A stretch of 32,893 bases of DNA, taken from NCBI GenBank assembly GCA_017546245.1, contig JAFYXI010000069.1, positions 1-32,893 on the forward strand. Direction: 5' to 3'. The notes under the pieces were generated by a model. The model ran no database searches, was not told the origin of the DNA, and worked only from the letters and a program-made list of their open reading frames with translations. A program made the position numbers and the translations under genes. This DNA comes from Clostridia bacterium. Its GTDB lineage: Bacteria; Bacillota; Clostridia; UBA1381; UBA9506. Below, piece by piece: positions 1 through 7,740 of the stretch (the stretch's first letter is position 1; every line of letters begins with the position of its first letter).

Positions 1-545
1 AAGTTTTCATGCATTATGCGTCCGTCCATAATAATCTCTGTGCATATTTCCGTCTTCTCGGGAGTTATATTCATATCCTCCGGAGTAAGCGGTCTTTTTT
101 CACTTTTGGGCAAAATTGTAATTCTGCCATTGTATTCAAATACTGCTGTTTGAATATCGTTTAAATTAAAATATCCTTCCTGCCTGCATAAAACCATAAA
201 TTCAGAAAGCTCAAGCTTTGCCTTTTTCATATTCTCCCGATACAGCTTTCCGTTGTCCATAACAATGGTTGGCGTTCCGTTGACATATTTACGGGTTTTA
301 GGAAATTTATGAGCAAGTATCGTTAACCCAAGTGCAACAAGACCATATATTATCATTGCGATAAGAGGTTTCCACGGCGCTTCCAATTCTGTTGCTAGCT
401 CTGCAGCTATTGAGCCAATGGTGATACCTGTAATATAATCAAAAAAATCAAGCTGTGCCATTTGCTTGTGTCCCATTATTTTTGCAATCACAAACAACGA
501 TACCACAGACAGCAAAGAAGTTAAAATGACTTTAATAAATTCCAA
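1..545 (-). CDS. DUF421 / YetF-like membrane protein (3' end cut by window)
   Basis: Reading the minus strand from a TTG at 545 gives an open frame of 181 codons that runs off the window, so the C-terminus is missing. It is absent from simple ATG-based ORF calling because it starts with TTG; a GGAAGTGA ribosome binding site lies at about 553-560. The N-terminus (LEFIKVILTSLLSVVSLFVI) is a membrane segment, followed by the conserved family region GHKQMAQLDFFDYITGITIG and a second hydrophobic segment (IAMIIYGLVALGLTILAH). The cytoplasmic part contains GTPTIVMDNGKLYRENMKKA and RQEGYFNLNDI, both typical of the YetF/DUF421 family known from Bacillus. The molecular function of the family is unsettled; several members are spore- or stress-associated. 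It is divergent from the hipBA operon. Confidence 0.88.
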   Translation of the reverse strand, partial: MEFIKVILTSLLSVVSLFVIAKIMGHKQMAQLDFFDYITGITIGSIAAELATELEAPWKPLIAMIIYGLVALGLTILAHKFPKTRKYVNGTPTIVMDNGKLYRENMKKAKLELSEFMVLCRQEGYFNLNDIQTAVFEYNGRITILPKSEKRPLTPEDMNITPEKTEICTEIIMDGRIMHEN

Positions 546-630
546 CTATAAATCACTTCCTTTTTTCTTAGTATGCGATAAAAAATGTATATTTATTACA
601 ACACTTAAAAATATTTAATGTTTATAAAAC

Positions 631-659
631 TTGACATTTTACACATAATAGTTTATAAT
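631..659 (+). promoter_or_regulatory. Sigma-A promoter for hipBA
   Basis: Perfect -35 TTGACA (631-636) and perfect -10 TATAAT (654-659) separated by 17 nt, 34 nt before the hipB start. This is the strongest promoter match seen in the window. HipB-type repressors normally bind palindromes at such promoters, but I see no clear operator palindrome here. Confidence 0.85.
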
Positions 660-692
660 AATAAATGTTAAAATGATTTTTGAGGTGAAATT

Positions 693-1007
693 ATGAGTAA
701 AAAATCGGTTGTGTTAATGCCTGATACTCAAAAAATATTAGATACTATGGGCGAACAAATAAAGCTTGCGAGACTGAGACGAAAACTATCTGTCGAGCTT
801 GTTGCAGAAAGAGCCGGAATAAGCCGTGCTACTTTATGGGCAGTTGAAAAAGGTTCATCTTCTGTAGCAATGGGCATTTATGCTGCCGTTCTACACGCTC
901 TTAACGGAATGGATGAAGATTTACTTCTTATTTCAAAAGATGATGAGCTTGGCAGAAAACTGCAGGATATGGATTTGAAAGTTCGTAAGCGTGCTCCGAG
1001 GAATTGA
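693..1007 (+). CDS. hipB: HipB-like XRE-family antitoxin/repressor
   Basis: 104-aa protein with one helix-turn-helix domain at about residues 18-70. The motif is visible as IKLARLRRKLSVELVAERAG followed by ISRATLWAVEKGSSSV, the XRE/Cro layout. The C-terminal tail is short and basic. It lies immediately before hipA, and its stop codon overlaps the hipA ribosome binding site, which implies translational coupling. By family knowledge it binds and neutralises the HipA kinase and represses the operon promoter at 631-659. ATG start at 693 with a GAGGTG site at 681-686. Confidence 0.85.
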   Translation: MSKKSVVLMPDTQKILDTMGEQIKLARLRRKLSVELVAERAGISRATLWAVEKGSSSVAMGIYAAVLHALNGMDEDLLLISKDDELGRKLQDMDLKVRKRAPRN

Positions 1008-1017
1008 GGTGCGATAT

Positions 1018-2280
1018 ATGGAAAAGATAATATATGTTTATTTTGATTGGGACAATTCTCCTACACTTTTAGGAAGGCTTTTTGTTGATGTAAACCGTGG
1101 AAAAGAAGCCTTTTCTTTTGAATACGATAAAAATTGGATTCAAATGTGTGAAATCGGTGATTTCCCTAATGTAAGTCTCGATCCCGACTTACCTCTATTT
1201 TCAGGAAGACAATATCTTCCTTCAGGTAAAAAGATTTTCGGTGTTTTCTCTGATTCATGCCCTGACCGTTGGGGACGACTTCTTATGCAACGCAGAGAAG
1301 CAATTATTGCGAAACAAGAAGAACGAAAACCGAAATCACTAACTGAGAGCGACTTTTTACTTGGAGTATATGATGAAACCCGTATGGGTGCGCTTAGATT
1401 TTCACTTGATGAAGATGGTACATTTTTATCCTCGGATAAAGAATTGGCCGCACCGCCTTGGACAACACTTCGTACCCTTGAATCCGCATCTTTAGCCTTT
1501 GAATCAAGCGGCAATAAAGACGAAGAGAAATGGCTTAAACAATTACTTGCTCCGGGTTCTTCATTAGGCGGAGCAAGACCTAAAGCATCCGTTTTAGCTC
1601 CTGACGTTTCTCTGTGGATTGCAAAGTTCCCATCCAAACATGACGAATGGAATACAGGCGCTTGGGAAATGGTAACACATGATTTGGCTGTTAAATGTGA
1701 TTTAAATGTTCCGGATGCCAAACTTGAAAACTTTTCATCTCAGGGAAGCACTTTTATCGTAAAAAGATTTGACCGTGATGGTAACAAGAGAATACACTTT
1801 TCCTCTGCAATGACACTTCTTGGTAAAACAGACGGTGAAGGTTCTGAGGGAACGAGTTATCTTGATATTGCATCATTTATAAAATCACACGGTGCGTCTC
1901 CCAAACGGGACCTAAATGAATTATGGAAAAGAATAGTCTTTAATATGGCAGTATCAAATACTGATGACCATTTGAGAAACCACGGCTTTATTCTAAATAA
2001 AAACGGATGGATATTATCTCCGCTTTATGATGTAAATCCCAATATTTACGGTGAAAATCTGTCTTTATGCGTAAGCGAAAACGATAGTTCCATCAGTTTT
2101 GAATTAGCATTAAATGTTGCTGAATATTTTGACATTACCAATTCCGAGGCAATTTCATATATAGACAAGGTAAAATCAATCGTTGAGACCGAATGGAGAG
2201 AAATTGCTGCTAAATATAAATTAGGCAGAAGTGCAATTTCATTTATGGAACCGGCATTTGATATGAATTTCAAGAAATAG
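1018..2280 (+). CDS. hipA: HipA-family serine/threonine kinase toxin
   Basis: A GTG at 991 would lengthen the frame, but GAGGTG at 1006-1011 sits 6 nt before ATG 1018, so I use 1018 (420 aa). Residues about 1-100 form the HipA N-terminal subdomain (YVYFDWDNSPTLLGRLFVDV). The kinase core shows the phosphate-binding loop region GSSLGGARPKASV (K189), an ATP-contacting lysine in FIVKRFDR (K249), the catalytic-loop motif NTDDHLRN (D316, N321) and the metal-binding aspartate in SPLYDVNPN (D338). Spacing between these aspartates and N321 matches E. coli D309, N314 and D332 within one residue. HipA phosphorylates glutamyl-tRNA synthetase in E. coli; other homologues use other targets, so the substrate here is open. 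All catalytic residues are present, so the toxin is probably active. Confidence 0.9.
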   Translation: MEKIIYVYFDWDNSPTLLGRLFVDVNRGKEAFSFEYDKNWIQMCEIGDFPNVSLDPDLPLFSGRQYLPSGKKIFGVFSDSCPDRWGRLLMQRREAIIAKQEERKPKSLTESDFLLGVYDETRMGALRFSLDEDGTFLSSDKELAAPPWTTLRTLESASLAFESSGNKDEEKWLKQLLAPGSSLGGARPKASVLAPDVSLWIAKFPSKHDEWNTGAWEMVTHDLAVKCDLNVPDAKLENFSSQGSTFIVKRFDRDGNKRIHFSSAMTLLGKTDGEGSEGTSYLDIASFIKSHGASPKRDLNELWKRIVFNMAVSNTDDHLRNHGFILNKNGWILSPLYDVNPNIYGENLSLCVSENDSSISFELALNVAEYFDITNSEAISYIDKVKSIVETEWREIAAKYKLGRSAISFMEPAFDMNFKK

Positions 2281-2281
2281 A

Positions 2282-2345
2282 AATCTTGATTTCGTGTAAA
2301 ATCGCAATTATGATAATCTTGATTTCGTGCAAATGAATATCTTGA
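2282..2345. repeat. Repeat array resembling an IS21-type terminus
   Basis: AATCTTGATTTCGTG occurs exactly at 2282-2296 and 2315-2329 (period 33), with a third partial copy ATCTTGAC near 2339-2346. Seen on the minus strand these are CACGAAATCAAGATT repeats ending in GGGGTCAAGAT. Multiple internal repeats next to a TGxxA-like end are typical of IS21-family element ends. No istA or istB gene is present here, so this would be a solo end. The repeats are observed; the IS21 assignment is an inference from memory. Confidence 0.45.
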
Positions 2346-2349
2346 CCCC

Positions 2350-2378
2350 TTTTCTTTGTTTAAGACGTATCAATTTTT
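2350..2378. repeat. Imperfect direct repeat, left copy, flanking the HEPN/nuclease module
   Basis: TTTTCTTTGTTTA at 2350-2362 and GTATCAATTTTT at 2367-2378 recur in the same order and almost the same spacing at 5304-5331. The 28-29 nt copies differ only in the central 3-4 bases (AGAC versus TGC). The right copy overlaps the U-tract of the terminator after the nuclease gene, so the left copy may be what is left of an earlier terminator region. Confidence 0.7.
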
Positions 2379-2403
2379 AATGTTATAACTTATGGAGGAT
2401 TCT

Positions 2404-3768
2404 ATGAAAGAAGCTATAGAAATAAATGCTGCAATATTTCCTAAAATTATGACAATGGTTTTGGGAAAACCGATTGACAAATCTAAGAATGAGGATATAG
2501 CACTAAAGGATTTAACAATAAGCGAGCCAGATTTAATTATTGATCTGCCACGAAGTGCACATGTTGTATATTTACAAAAAATTGCCACTGAGCATAATGA
2601 CTTAGAATTACGTTTGTTAAAACAATATGCTTACGGACAAACATTTACTGATGAAGATTATTCAAACTTGTTAGATCTTATACTAAAACCTATTAATCGT
2701 TCTTGGACACAGACTATTTCTACAAATGACGTACTGAGTCCATTTGGCTTATGTATAGTAAAGGACGAAGATAATAATCGTAAATTAGAAATAATTGAAG
2801 ATGCTATTCCTACTATTCAAGTTGAGGCATGGGAATGTATTATTATTGATATGTTGAAAAAATCAGCTCTTGAGGTTGTAAGTTGCTTTGACTTCAACAA
2901 ACATTTCACTCGAGAGCAAAGACTTGATTCTGAGGATGAAAAACTTAGATTTTCCTTAAATGCTTGGAAATTCAGTGCCGATGTCGCTGAACAGAAGTTG
3001 AGCAATGCATTGCGTTCGGCATTTATGTTTACTTTGGTAAGTTATAAGTATGGCGATTTAAAAGAGCAATACAATTCTTTTCAGGATTATTTCGAATTAG
3101 AATTTTATAAAAGAGTATCTTTAGTTTATGGTATATGGTCTGCAAGACAGAGCGAAAACGATATCGAATACATCCCTCTTTATGAAAGTTTTTATAATCT
3201 TGATAGGTTTCAAAAAGATGACCTAACAAGAATTATATGTGCCATTTTAGATAATAAGGATATTGCTATTGATGAAAGACAAATATTAAGAAACAGATTG
3301 ATCGAAGGTATTGGAGAATTCCATTCAAACAAATCACAAAGCGATGCATTAGAAGAGACACTTTTAAAGCCATCCATTGGATATGTACTTTTACGAGAAA
3401 AAGCAAAAGAAACTTTAAAATCAGCAAAATTACTATATGACAACGGTCAATATAACGATTGCGCCAACAGATGTTATTATGCCATGATGAATGCTTTAAA
3501 ATCTTTGTTAGAACACCAAGGAAAGCTTCCGGAATGGAAACCTGACGAGTTAAAAGGACGTGAAAGTCATGACTCTTTAGAAAAAGACTTAGATGAAATG
3601 GTATCCGAAGGTGTTTTGAATAATACAGACAAAGCAAATTTTCAATTTGTGAAAGATAAAAGATGGAAATGCGATTATTCTTTATTTGTTTTTCAAAATG
3701 CCGATGCTGATACCTGCGTAAAAAAGACAGAATCTTTTCTTACGCGAATTGAAAATATAACAAAATAA
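2404..3768 (+). CDS. HEPN-domain protein of a two-gene putative defence module
   Basis: The frame opens at ATG 2392, but GGAGG at 2394-2398 lies 5 nt before ATG 2404, so that start is used (454 aa). Residues 1-325 match no family I recognise; they are soluble and mostly helical in appearance. Residues about 330-450 look like a HEPN domain: AKETLKSAKLLYDNGQYNDC, then NRCYYAMMNALKSLL (R356, Y358, Y359) and a late RWKCDYS (R420, D424, Y425) that fits the R..xDY signature of the PF05168-like HEPN group. The canonical RNase motif RxxxxH is not evident, so RNase activity is uncertain. HEPN proteins are common toxins and antiphage effectors. The nuclease gene starts 12 nt downstream, so the two are probably co-translated. 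Confidence 0.65.
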   Translation: MKEAIEINAAIFPKIMTMVLGKPIDKSKNEDIALKDLTISEPDLIIDLPRSAHVVYLQKIATEHNDLELRLLKQYAYGQTFTDEDYSNLLDLILKPINRSWTQTISTNDVLSPFGLCIVKDEDNNRKLEIIEDAIPTIQVEAWECIIIDMLKKSALEVVSCFDFNKHFTREQRLDSEDEKLRFSLNAWKFSADVAEQKLSNALRSAFMFTLVSYKYGDLKEQYNSFQDYFELEFYKRVSLVYGIWSARQSENDIEYIPLYESFYNLDRFQKDDLTRIICAILDNKDIAIDERQILRNRLIEGIGEFHSNKSQSDALEETLLKPSIGYVLLREKAKETLKSAKLLYDNGQYNDCANRCYYAMMNALKSLLEHQGKLPEWKPDELKGRESHDSLEKDLDEMVSEGVLNNTDKANFQFVKDKRWKCDYSLFVFQNADADTCVKKTESFLTRIENITK

Positions 3769-3780
3769 ATACGAGGAAAA

Positions 3781-5241
3781 ATGAGTAATTTTATAACAAG
3801 AATTAAACGAATTAGATCAGACGAACTTATATATGCTTTATCTGACATTTCGATAAAAATGTATAAAGCTAATATGTCATGCACTGCGACTTTTCCATTA
3901 TGGGTAAGGCAATATGGAATTTATCGAAAAGTAGATATTTTATTACCTGCATGGGATATACCAAGTATTGAATATTATTCGATATTAAATAGTAATGACT
4001 ACAGGAATGAATATTGTATGGAGTTATTACCTGAGATTGTAAATCTATATAGAGGTTATGAAGATTCACTTTCATCAAATCAAATTAAAACAAGTGATGA
4101 TAATGACGTTTTCAGAATAGTTATGGGTATGACTTCCGAACAATTTCAATATCAAAATCTTTATTTAATGTTTGAAAAATTAAATCGTACATATCATATT
4201 CTTGTTGCAGCAAAGAATTATGAACATCGAAACGAAATAGATACCGATACAGTCTTTAAAAATATTTTCGGGTTTTCAGCAGAAGATTATCTTGTTGTAC
4301 TTCTTATGGTTTTTTGGCTTTGTACCCAACATCCAGATCCACTAAATGCACCAGAAAATCTATATAGAAAAAAAGACTCAACTGTATTCACAAAGGAAAA
4401 CATAACAAAATTTGTGAAGCATTATTCATGTACTTATGACGAATTAAGGAAATCATCTATACAAAGGCAATTATTATATTCCAAACCATTTATACAAACA
4501 AAACGAAATAATTCGCACTTGGCCTCAAGTGTATATATGGTGGGTTTTTTGTTGGGAAATGGACTCTATTGGTTGTGTAGAGATTATTATAAAAATGATG
4601 GTCAAAAGTTTCCTAATGCATTTGGAAATTTATTTGAGGATTATATAAAAGAGTTGGCTTCAGCTTATTGTAATAATGGTGAATGGCAGATTATACCTAA
4701 AAGCAAAAAGAAAGGCGCTGACTATATATTCACGTTTGACTCTTTACAAATTATTGTAGAATCCAAATCGTCCTTGCTTAATTTAGATGCCAGACAACAA
4801 ATTCCAAATTTAAAATCGACTAGCGGTTTTTTCGAAAGGACGATAAAGGAGTCGTATGAGCAGCTAAATAGTAGTTATGAGATTTACAAAGATAAGGTTA
4901 AAACTCCAACAATTAAGGTTATACTTCTTTATGATGAATTTTCGAATACCGCTATCATAGAACAAGGCAAGCCTGAAATATTTCAAAATGACACACTATG
5001 TTTTGTTATGACAATTAGGCAACTTGAGATACTTTTGTATCTACGCAAAAACGATATAGAAAAATTCAATTTGATTATCGACAAGATAATCGAGGCAACC
5101 TCTCCAGATAGTGAAGTCATGAATTTTGATGCGATATTTAGTAACTTAACTATTTACCAAAACCCTCACATTAATGATAAGTTAGACTATATCAATCCAA
5201 TACTTCAACATTTTGCAGTTAATCTTTATGAAGACAAATAA
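3781..5241 (+). CDS. PD-(D/E)XK-like nuclease of the HEPN module
   Basis: 486 aa, ATG at 3781 with GAGG at 3773-3776. The first 270 residues are not recognisable and contain one hydrophobic stretch (LVVLLMVFWLC, about residues 176-186), probably buried rather than membrane. Residues about 280-345 show the order expected for a restriction-like nuclease core: a helix with an acidic residue (NLFEDYIKE, E286), GAD with D314, a short strand, then the V-E-S-K motif (E327, K329). This D...ExK pattern is the catalytic signature of the PD-(D/E)XK superfamily. No methyltransferase or helicase is adjacent, so this is not a standard restriction-modification system. The superfamily is inferred from motifs only. 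Confidence 0.62.
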   Translation: MSNFITRIKRIRSDELIYALSDISIKMYKANMSCTATFPLWVRQYGIYRKVDILLPAWDIPSIEYYSILNSNDYRNEYCMELLPEIVNLYRGYEDSLSSNQIKTSDDNDVFRIVMGMTSEQFQYQNLYLMFEKLNRTYHILVAAKNYEHRNEIDTDTVFKNIFGFSAEDYLVVLLMVFWLCTQHPDPLNAPENLYRKKDSTVFTKENITKFVKHYSCTYDELRKSSIQRQLLYSKPFIQTKRNNSHLASSVYMVGFLLGNGLYWLCRDYYKNDGQKFPNAFGNLFEDYIKELASAYCNNGEWQIIPKSKKKGADYIFTFDSLQIIVESKSSLLNLDARQQIPNLKSTSGFFERTIKESYEQLNSSYEIYKDKVKTPTIKVILLYDEFSNTAIIEQGKPEIFQNDTLCFVMTIRQLEILLYLRKNDIEKFNLIIDKIIEATSPDSEVMNFDAIFSNLTIYQNPHINDKLDYINPILQHFAVNLYEDK

Positions 5242-5266
5242 CTATTTTAACCTTATGGCAAAGCAA

Positions 5267-5310
5267 GCGGAACCGAGATTCCTTTCGATTTCTCGATTCC
5301 GCTTTTTCTT
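5267..5310 (+). terminator. Rho-independent terminator after the nuclease gene
   Basis: Arms 5267-5278 (GCGGAACCGAGA) and 5291-5302 (TCTCGATTCCGC) pair over 12 positions with one mismatch and are followed by TTTTTCTT. It ends the HEPN/nuclease transcript. Confidence 0.8.
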
Positions 5311-5331
5311 TGTTTATGCGTATCAATTTTT
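5304..5331. repeat. Imperfect direct repeat, right copy, flanking the HEPN/nuclease module
   Basis: Counterpart of 2350-2378: TTTTCTTTGTTTA then GTATCAATTTTT with a 3-nt centre. The two copies bracket 2.9 kb containing only the HEPN and nuclease genes. Confidence 0.7.
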
Positions 5332-5721
5332 GACACGAATTTTATTATTTTATATTGTCTGTATATTCGGTTCAAAAACGCTCTGTATTGTGTGCAAGAA
5401 TGATTTTTGATTCATTCTGCCTTAATTCATTCTATCGTCTTACACGGGCAATTTCATTTGGTTCTATTGCAATTTCACGGAATGTATGTTATACTTAAAT
5501 AAAATCAAGTGTGCTGATTTTTTGGCAGTTGGGCATCAAATTTGATGAGATATTCGTATAGCATCAATAAAGCATCAAAAGGCATAAGGTTCAAAAGACC
5601 GAGTGCCACAAATGGCTCAACAGTGGGAACAATTTGGACAGTCCTTTTTATATGACATTGTCTCCAAAGCCGTGTCCCTATGTTCGTATGGTAACTTGAA
5701 AAAACTTAATATTTGCTTTTT
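5332..5721. other. 390-nt intergenic stretch before tRNA-Trp, no gene seen
   Basis: No convincing gene. It contains a perfect 14-bp palindrome CATCAAATTTGATG at about 5533-5546 and further GCATCAA copies near 5562 and 5573. A frame of about 40 codons ending with TGA near 5692 has no start signal or recognisable motif. Short frames here look random. A tRNA promoter must lie near the 3' end, but I see no consensus match I would defend. Confidence 0.5.
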
Positions 5722-5797
5722 AGGGGTATAGTTCAGCTGGTAGAGCGACAGTCTCCAAAACTGTAAGTCGTGGGTTCAAATCCTACTGCCCCTGCCA
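5722..5797 (+). tRNA. tRNA-Trp (anticodon CCA)
   Basis: 76 nt with encoded 3' CCA. Acceptor arm AGGGGTA (5722-5728) pairs with TGCCCCT, with one U-G pair; discriminator G at 5794. The anticodon stem ACAGT/ACTGT (5748-5752, 5760-5764) holds loop CTCCAAA with anticodon CCA at 5755-5757. The T arm contains GGGTTCAAATCC. This is a complete cloverleaf. Confidence 0.97.
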
Positions 5798-5801
5798 ACG
5801 T

Positions 5802-5831
5802 CGGAACAAGTTTCGCTTGTTCCGATTTTTT
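5802..5831 (+). terminator. Terminator of tRNA-Trp
   Basis: CGGAACAAG (5802-5810), loop TTTCG, CTTGTTCCG (5816-5824), then ATTTTTT. A perfect 9-bp stem 4 nt after the tRNA CCA end. Confidence 0.85.
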
Positions 5832-5872
5832 ATGCAAAAAATCAGTCACTCGCTGTACCGTTCCTCCTTTTT

Positions 5873-5936
5873 CCCACAAAATCGTTGATTTTGTGGGTGC
5901 CCTGTGTTGTCTTGGCTTAAACACTGAGTTTAAGCC
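5873..5936. repeat. Two further perfect hairpins downstream of the tRNA
   Basis: First: CCCACAAAATC (5873-5883), loop GTT, GATTTTGTGGG (5887-5897). Second: GGCTTAAAC (5914-5922), loop ACTGA, GTTTAAGCC (5928-5936), followed by GTTTCTTTATTTTTATT, which is terminator-like. With the tRNA terminator they make three stems in 135 nt. Function is unknown; they may be backup terminators or pieces of a dispersed intergenic repeat. Confidence 0.6.
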
Positions 5937-6158
5937 GTTTCTTTATTTTTATTATAATTATTAAATTTGTCTGTTTTATCCTTGTTTTTTTATCTCATTG
6001 GTATAGCCGAGAAGATTGGAATGCCTTTTGTCAGTACTTTAAAGAAGCAATGAAAAAAGAAGGCTGACATTTTTAATAAATTTACACATGTCCATAAAAT
6101 TTCAGGATAAAGCGGCAAAAAATTTATGTGTGCATCTTCTCTCGCTTGTTTTCTGAAT
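5937..6158. other. Intergenic stretch with a possible 3' gene remnant
   Basis: Plus-strand frame 5990-6067 reads LSHWYSREDWNAFCQYF and ends KEAMKKEG-stop; its Trp- and Phe-rich composition looks protein-like, but upstream sequence is AT-rich with no start or ribosome binding site. It could be the last 25 codons of a deleted gene or a chance frame. Nothing else is seen before the aspA terminator. Confidence 0.3.
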
Positions 6159-6194
6159 ATCAAAAAAGCCCGGAATTATCCGGGCTTTTTGATA
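6159..6194 (-). terminator. Terminator of aspA
   Basis: GCCCGG (6168-6173), loop AATTAT, CCGGGC (6180-6185), extended by A/T pairs on both sides. On the minus strand the stem is followed by a run of six T, 56 nt past the aspA stop codon. It could work in both directions. Confidence 0.85.
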
Positions 6195-6249
6195 GTATGA
6201 GGTGGATTTAAAAATTAAAAGTTATCTTTTTATTTGCAAATTTTCTATG

Positions 6250-7629
6250 TCATATCATATTGTTAGGGTCTAATATTTTATCTAACTCTTCTGCTGACAT
6301 AATATTTTCAGCAATTACAACTTCTTTAATACTTTTTTGCTCTTTAAGTGCCTTTTTAGCGAGCGATGATGACTTAGCATATCCTATATACGGACATAAT
6401 GCCGTAACAATACCTATGCTTTTGTCAAGATTTGTTTTGCATTGCGATGAATTAACAGTCAGGTCGCATATGCAGTCTTTTATAAATATCTTAATTCCGT
6501 TGCACAAAGTATCTAAAGATTCAAATAAGCTGCGGAATATAATCGGCTCAAATGCGTTAAGCTCAAGCTGTCCTGCTTCTGCTGCATATGTAATTGTTGT
6601 ATCGTTACCTATAACGTTAAAAGATATTTGATTCATAACCTCCGGAATTACCGGATTAACCTTGCCCGGCATTATGGATGACCCGTTTTGCTTTGGCGCA
6701 AGATTTATTTCAGAAAATCCGGTTCTCGGGCCTGATGACATTAATCTTAAATCGTTTGAAATTTTAGACATTGTAGCGGCACACGATTTTATAATTCCGG
6801 ATACATACACAAATGCATCAAGATTTTGTGTTGCATCAATCAAATCATCAGCTTGCACAAGATTTAGCTTTGTTATCCTTGCAAGATTAGGAACAATATT
6901 TTTTATATACTGTTCGTCAGCATTTATTCCCGTTCCTACCGCAGTTCCACCCATATTAAGCTTAGACATTTCTTCTTCTGCAAGTTTAAATCTTTTCATA
7001 TCTCTCATTATTGCAGACGCATAGGCATTAAAAACCTGCCCAAAGCTTATAGGCACGGCATCCTGCATTTCTGTCCGCCCCATTTTTATAATATCTTTAA
7101 ACTCTTCTGCTTTTTTTATAAGCGCACTATAAAGATTTTCAAGCTGCTCATAGGTCTTATTAATAAGTCTTACTGTCGCAATTCTGCCGCTGCTGGGATA
7201 AACATCATTGGTAGACTGACCGCAATTTACATGGTCATTAGGATGCACAACAGAATAATCTCCCTTATTGCCTCCCAAAATTTCAATCGCTCTGTTTGCA
7301 ACAACCTCGTTAGCATTCATATTAAGCGATGTGCCTGCTCCGCCCTGAATACAGTCAACTATAAAATTTTCTGCAAATTTTCCTTCCAGTATTTCATCAC
7401 AGGCTTTTATTATTGCCTCCGCAATATTTTTATCAATCAGACCTGCATCCTTATTAGTTTGGGCTGCTGCCTTTTTAATTTCTACTATGCTTTTTATGAT
7501 TTCAGGATGCACTCTGCTGCCTGTAATTTTAAAATTTTCTGCAGCTCTTAGCGACTGAACTCCATAATACGCATCAATCGGCACTTCTTTCATTCCTAAC
7601 GAATCAAATTCTTGTCTGAAGTTATTCAT
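6250..7629 (-). CDS. aspA: Aspartate ammonia-lyase
   Basis: 459 aa, the usual length for the family. Converts L-aspartate to fumarate and ammonia in the cytoplasm. The fumarase/aspartase superfamily signature GSSIMPGKVNP is at residues 316-326 and contains the catalytic loop serine. Other conserved blocks are HPNDHVNCGQSTND and KMGRTEMQDAVPISFGQ; the latter favours aspartase over class II fumarase. ATG start with a GAGAGG site on the minus strand about 9 nt upstream. It is divergent from a LysR-type gene with a 111-nt shared promoter region, so it is probably the regulated target. Fumarase cannot be fully excluded without alignment. Confidence 0.88.
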   Translation of the reverse strand: MNNFRQEFDSLGMKEVPIDAYYGVQSLRAAENFKITGSRVHPEIIKSIVEIKKAAAQTNKDAGLIDKNIAEAIIKACDEILEGKFAENFIVDCIQGGAGTSLNMNANEVVANRAIEILGGNKGDYSVVHPNDHVNCGQSTNDVYPSSGRIATVRLINKTYEQLENLYSALIKKAEEFKDIIKMGRTEMQDAVPISFGQVFNAYASAIMRDMKRFKLAEEEMSKLNMGGTAVGTGINADEQYIKNIVPNLARITKLNLVQADDLIDATQNLDAFVYVSGIIKSCAATMSKISNDLRLMSSGPRTGFSEINLAPKQNGSSIMPGKVNPVIPEVMNQISFNVIGNDTTITYAAEAGQLELNAFEPIIFRSLFESLDTLCNGIKIFIKDCICDLTVNSSQCKTNLDKSIGIVTALCPYIGYAKSSSLAKKALKEQKSIKEVVIAENIMSAEELDKILDPNNMI

Positions 7630-7660
7630 AATATTTTCCTCTCTTTTTTAATCCTCATTG

Positions 7661-7689
7661 ATTATACACAAAAGCTATGATATAATCAA
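7661..7689 (-). promoter_or_regulatory. Sigma-A promoter for aspA
   Basis: On the minus strand: -35 TTGATT (7689-7684), 17-nt spacer, -10 TATAAT (7666-7661). The start codon is about 32 nt downstream of the -10. Confidence 0.7.
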
Positions 7690-7712
7690 ATACATATTAT
7701 AATATGCTTATC

Positions 7713-7728
7713 ATAACTTTAAAGTTAT
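7713..7728. promoter_or_regulatory. 16-bp perfect palindrome at the LysR gene start
   Basis: ATAACTTTAAAGTTAT lies directly upstream of the AGGAGGA ribosome binding site (7729-7735) of the LysR gene. It could be an autoregulatory operator, since LysR regulators commonly repress themselves at the divergent promoter. A second AT-rich dyad (around TATTATAATA) lies just upstream. Assignment is inferred from position. Confidence 0.45.
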
Positions 7729-7740
7729 AGGAGGAAGCTT

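Noticed and set aside
1140-1721. 193-aa minus-strand frame inside hipA
   Set aside because: Shadow of hipA in another frame, with no ribosome binding site and Ser/Leu-rich composition typical of antisense frames.
5330-5356. Promoter TTGACA...TATATT after the nuclease gene
   Set aside because: Spacing is only 15 nt and no gene follows for 365 nt.
5213-5410. 65-aa frame overlapping the end of the nuclease gene
   Set aside because: It runs through the terminator stem, has no ribosome binding site and no recognisable composition.
5733-5924. Minus-strand 63-aa frame containing GAVGFEPTTY
   Set aside because: It is the complement of tRNA-Trp and its hairpins; this phrase is a well-known false protein produced by tRNA genes in databases.
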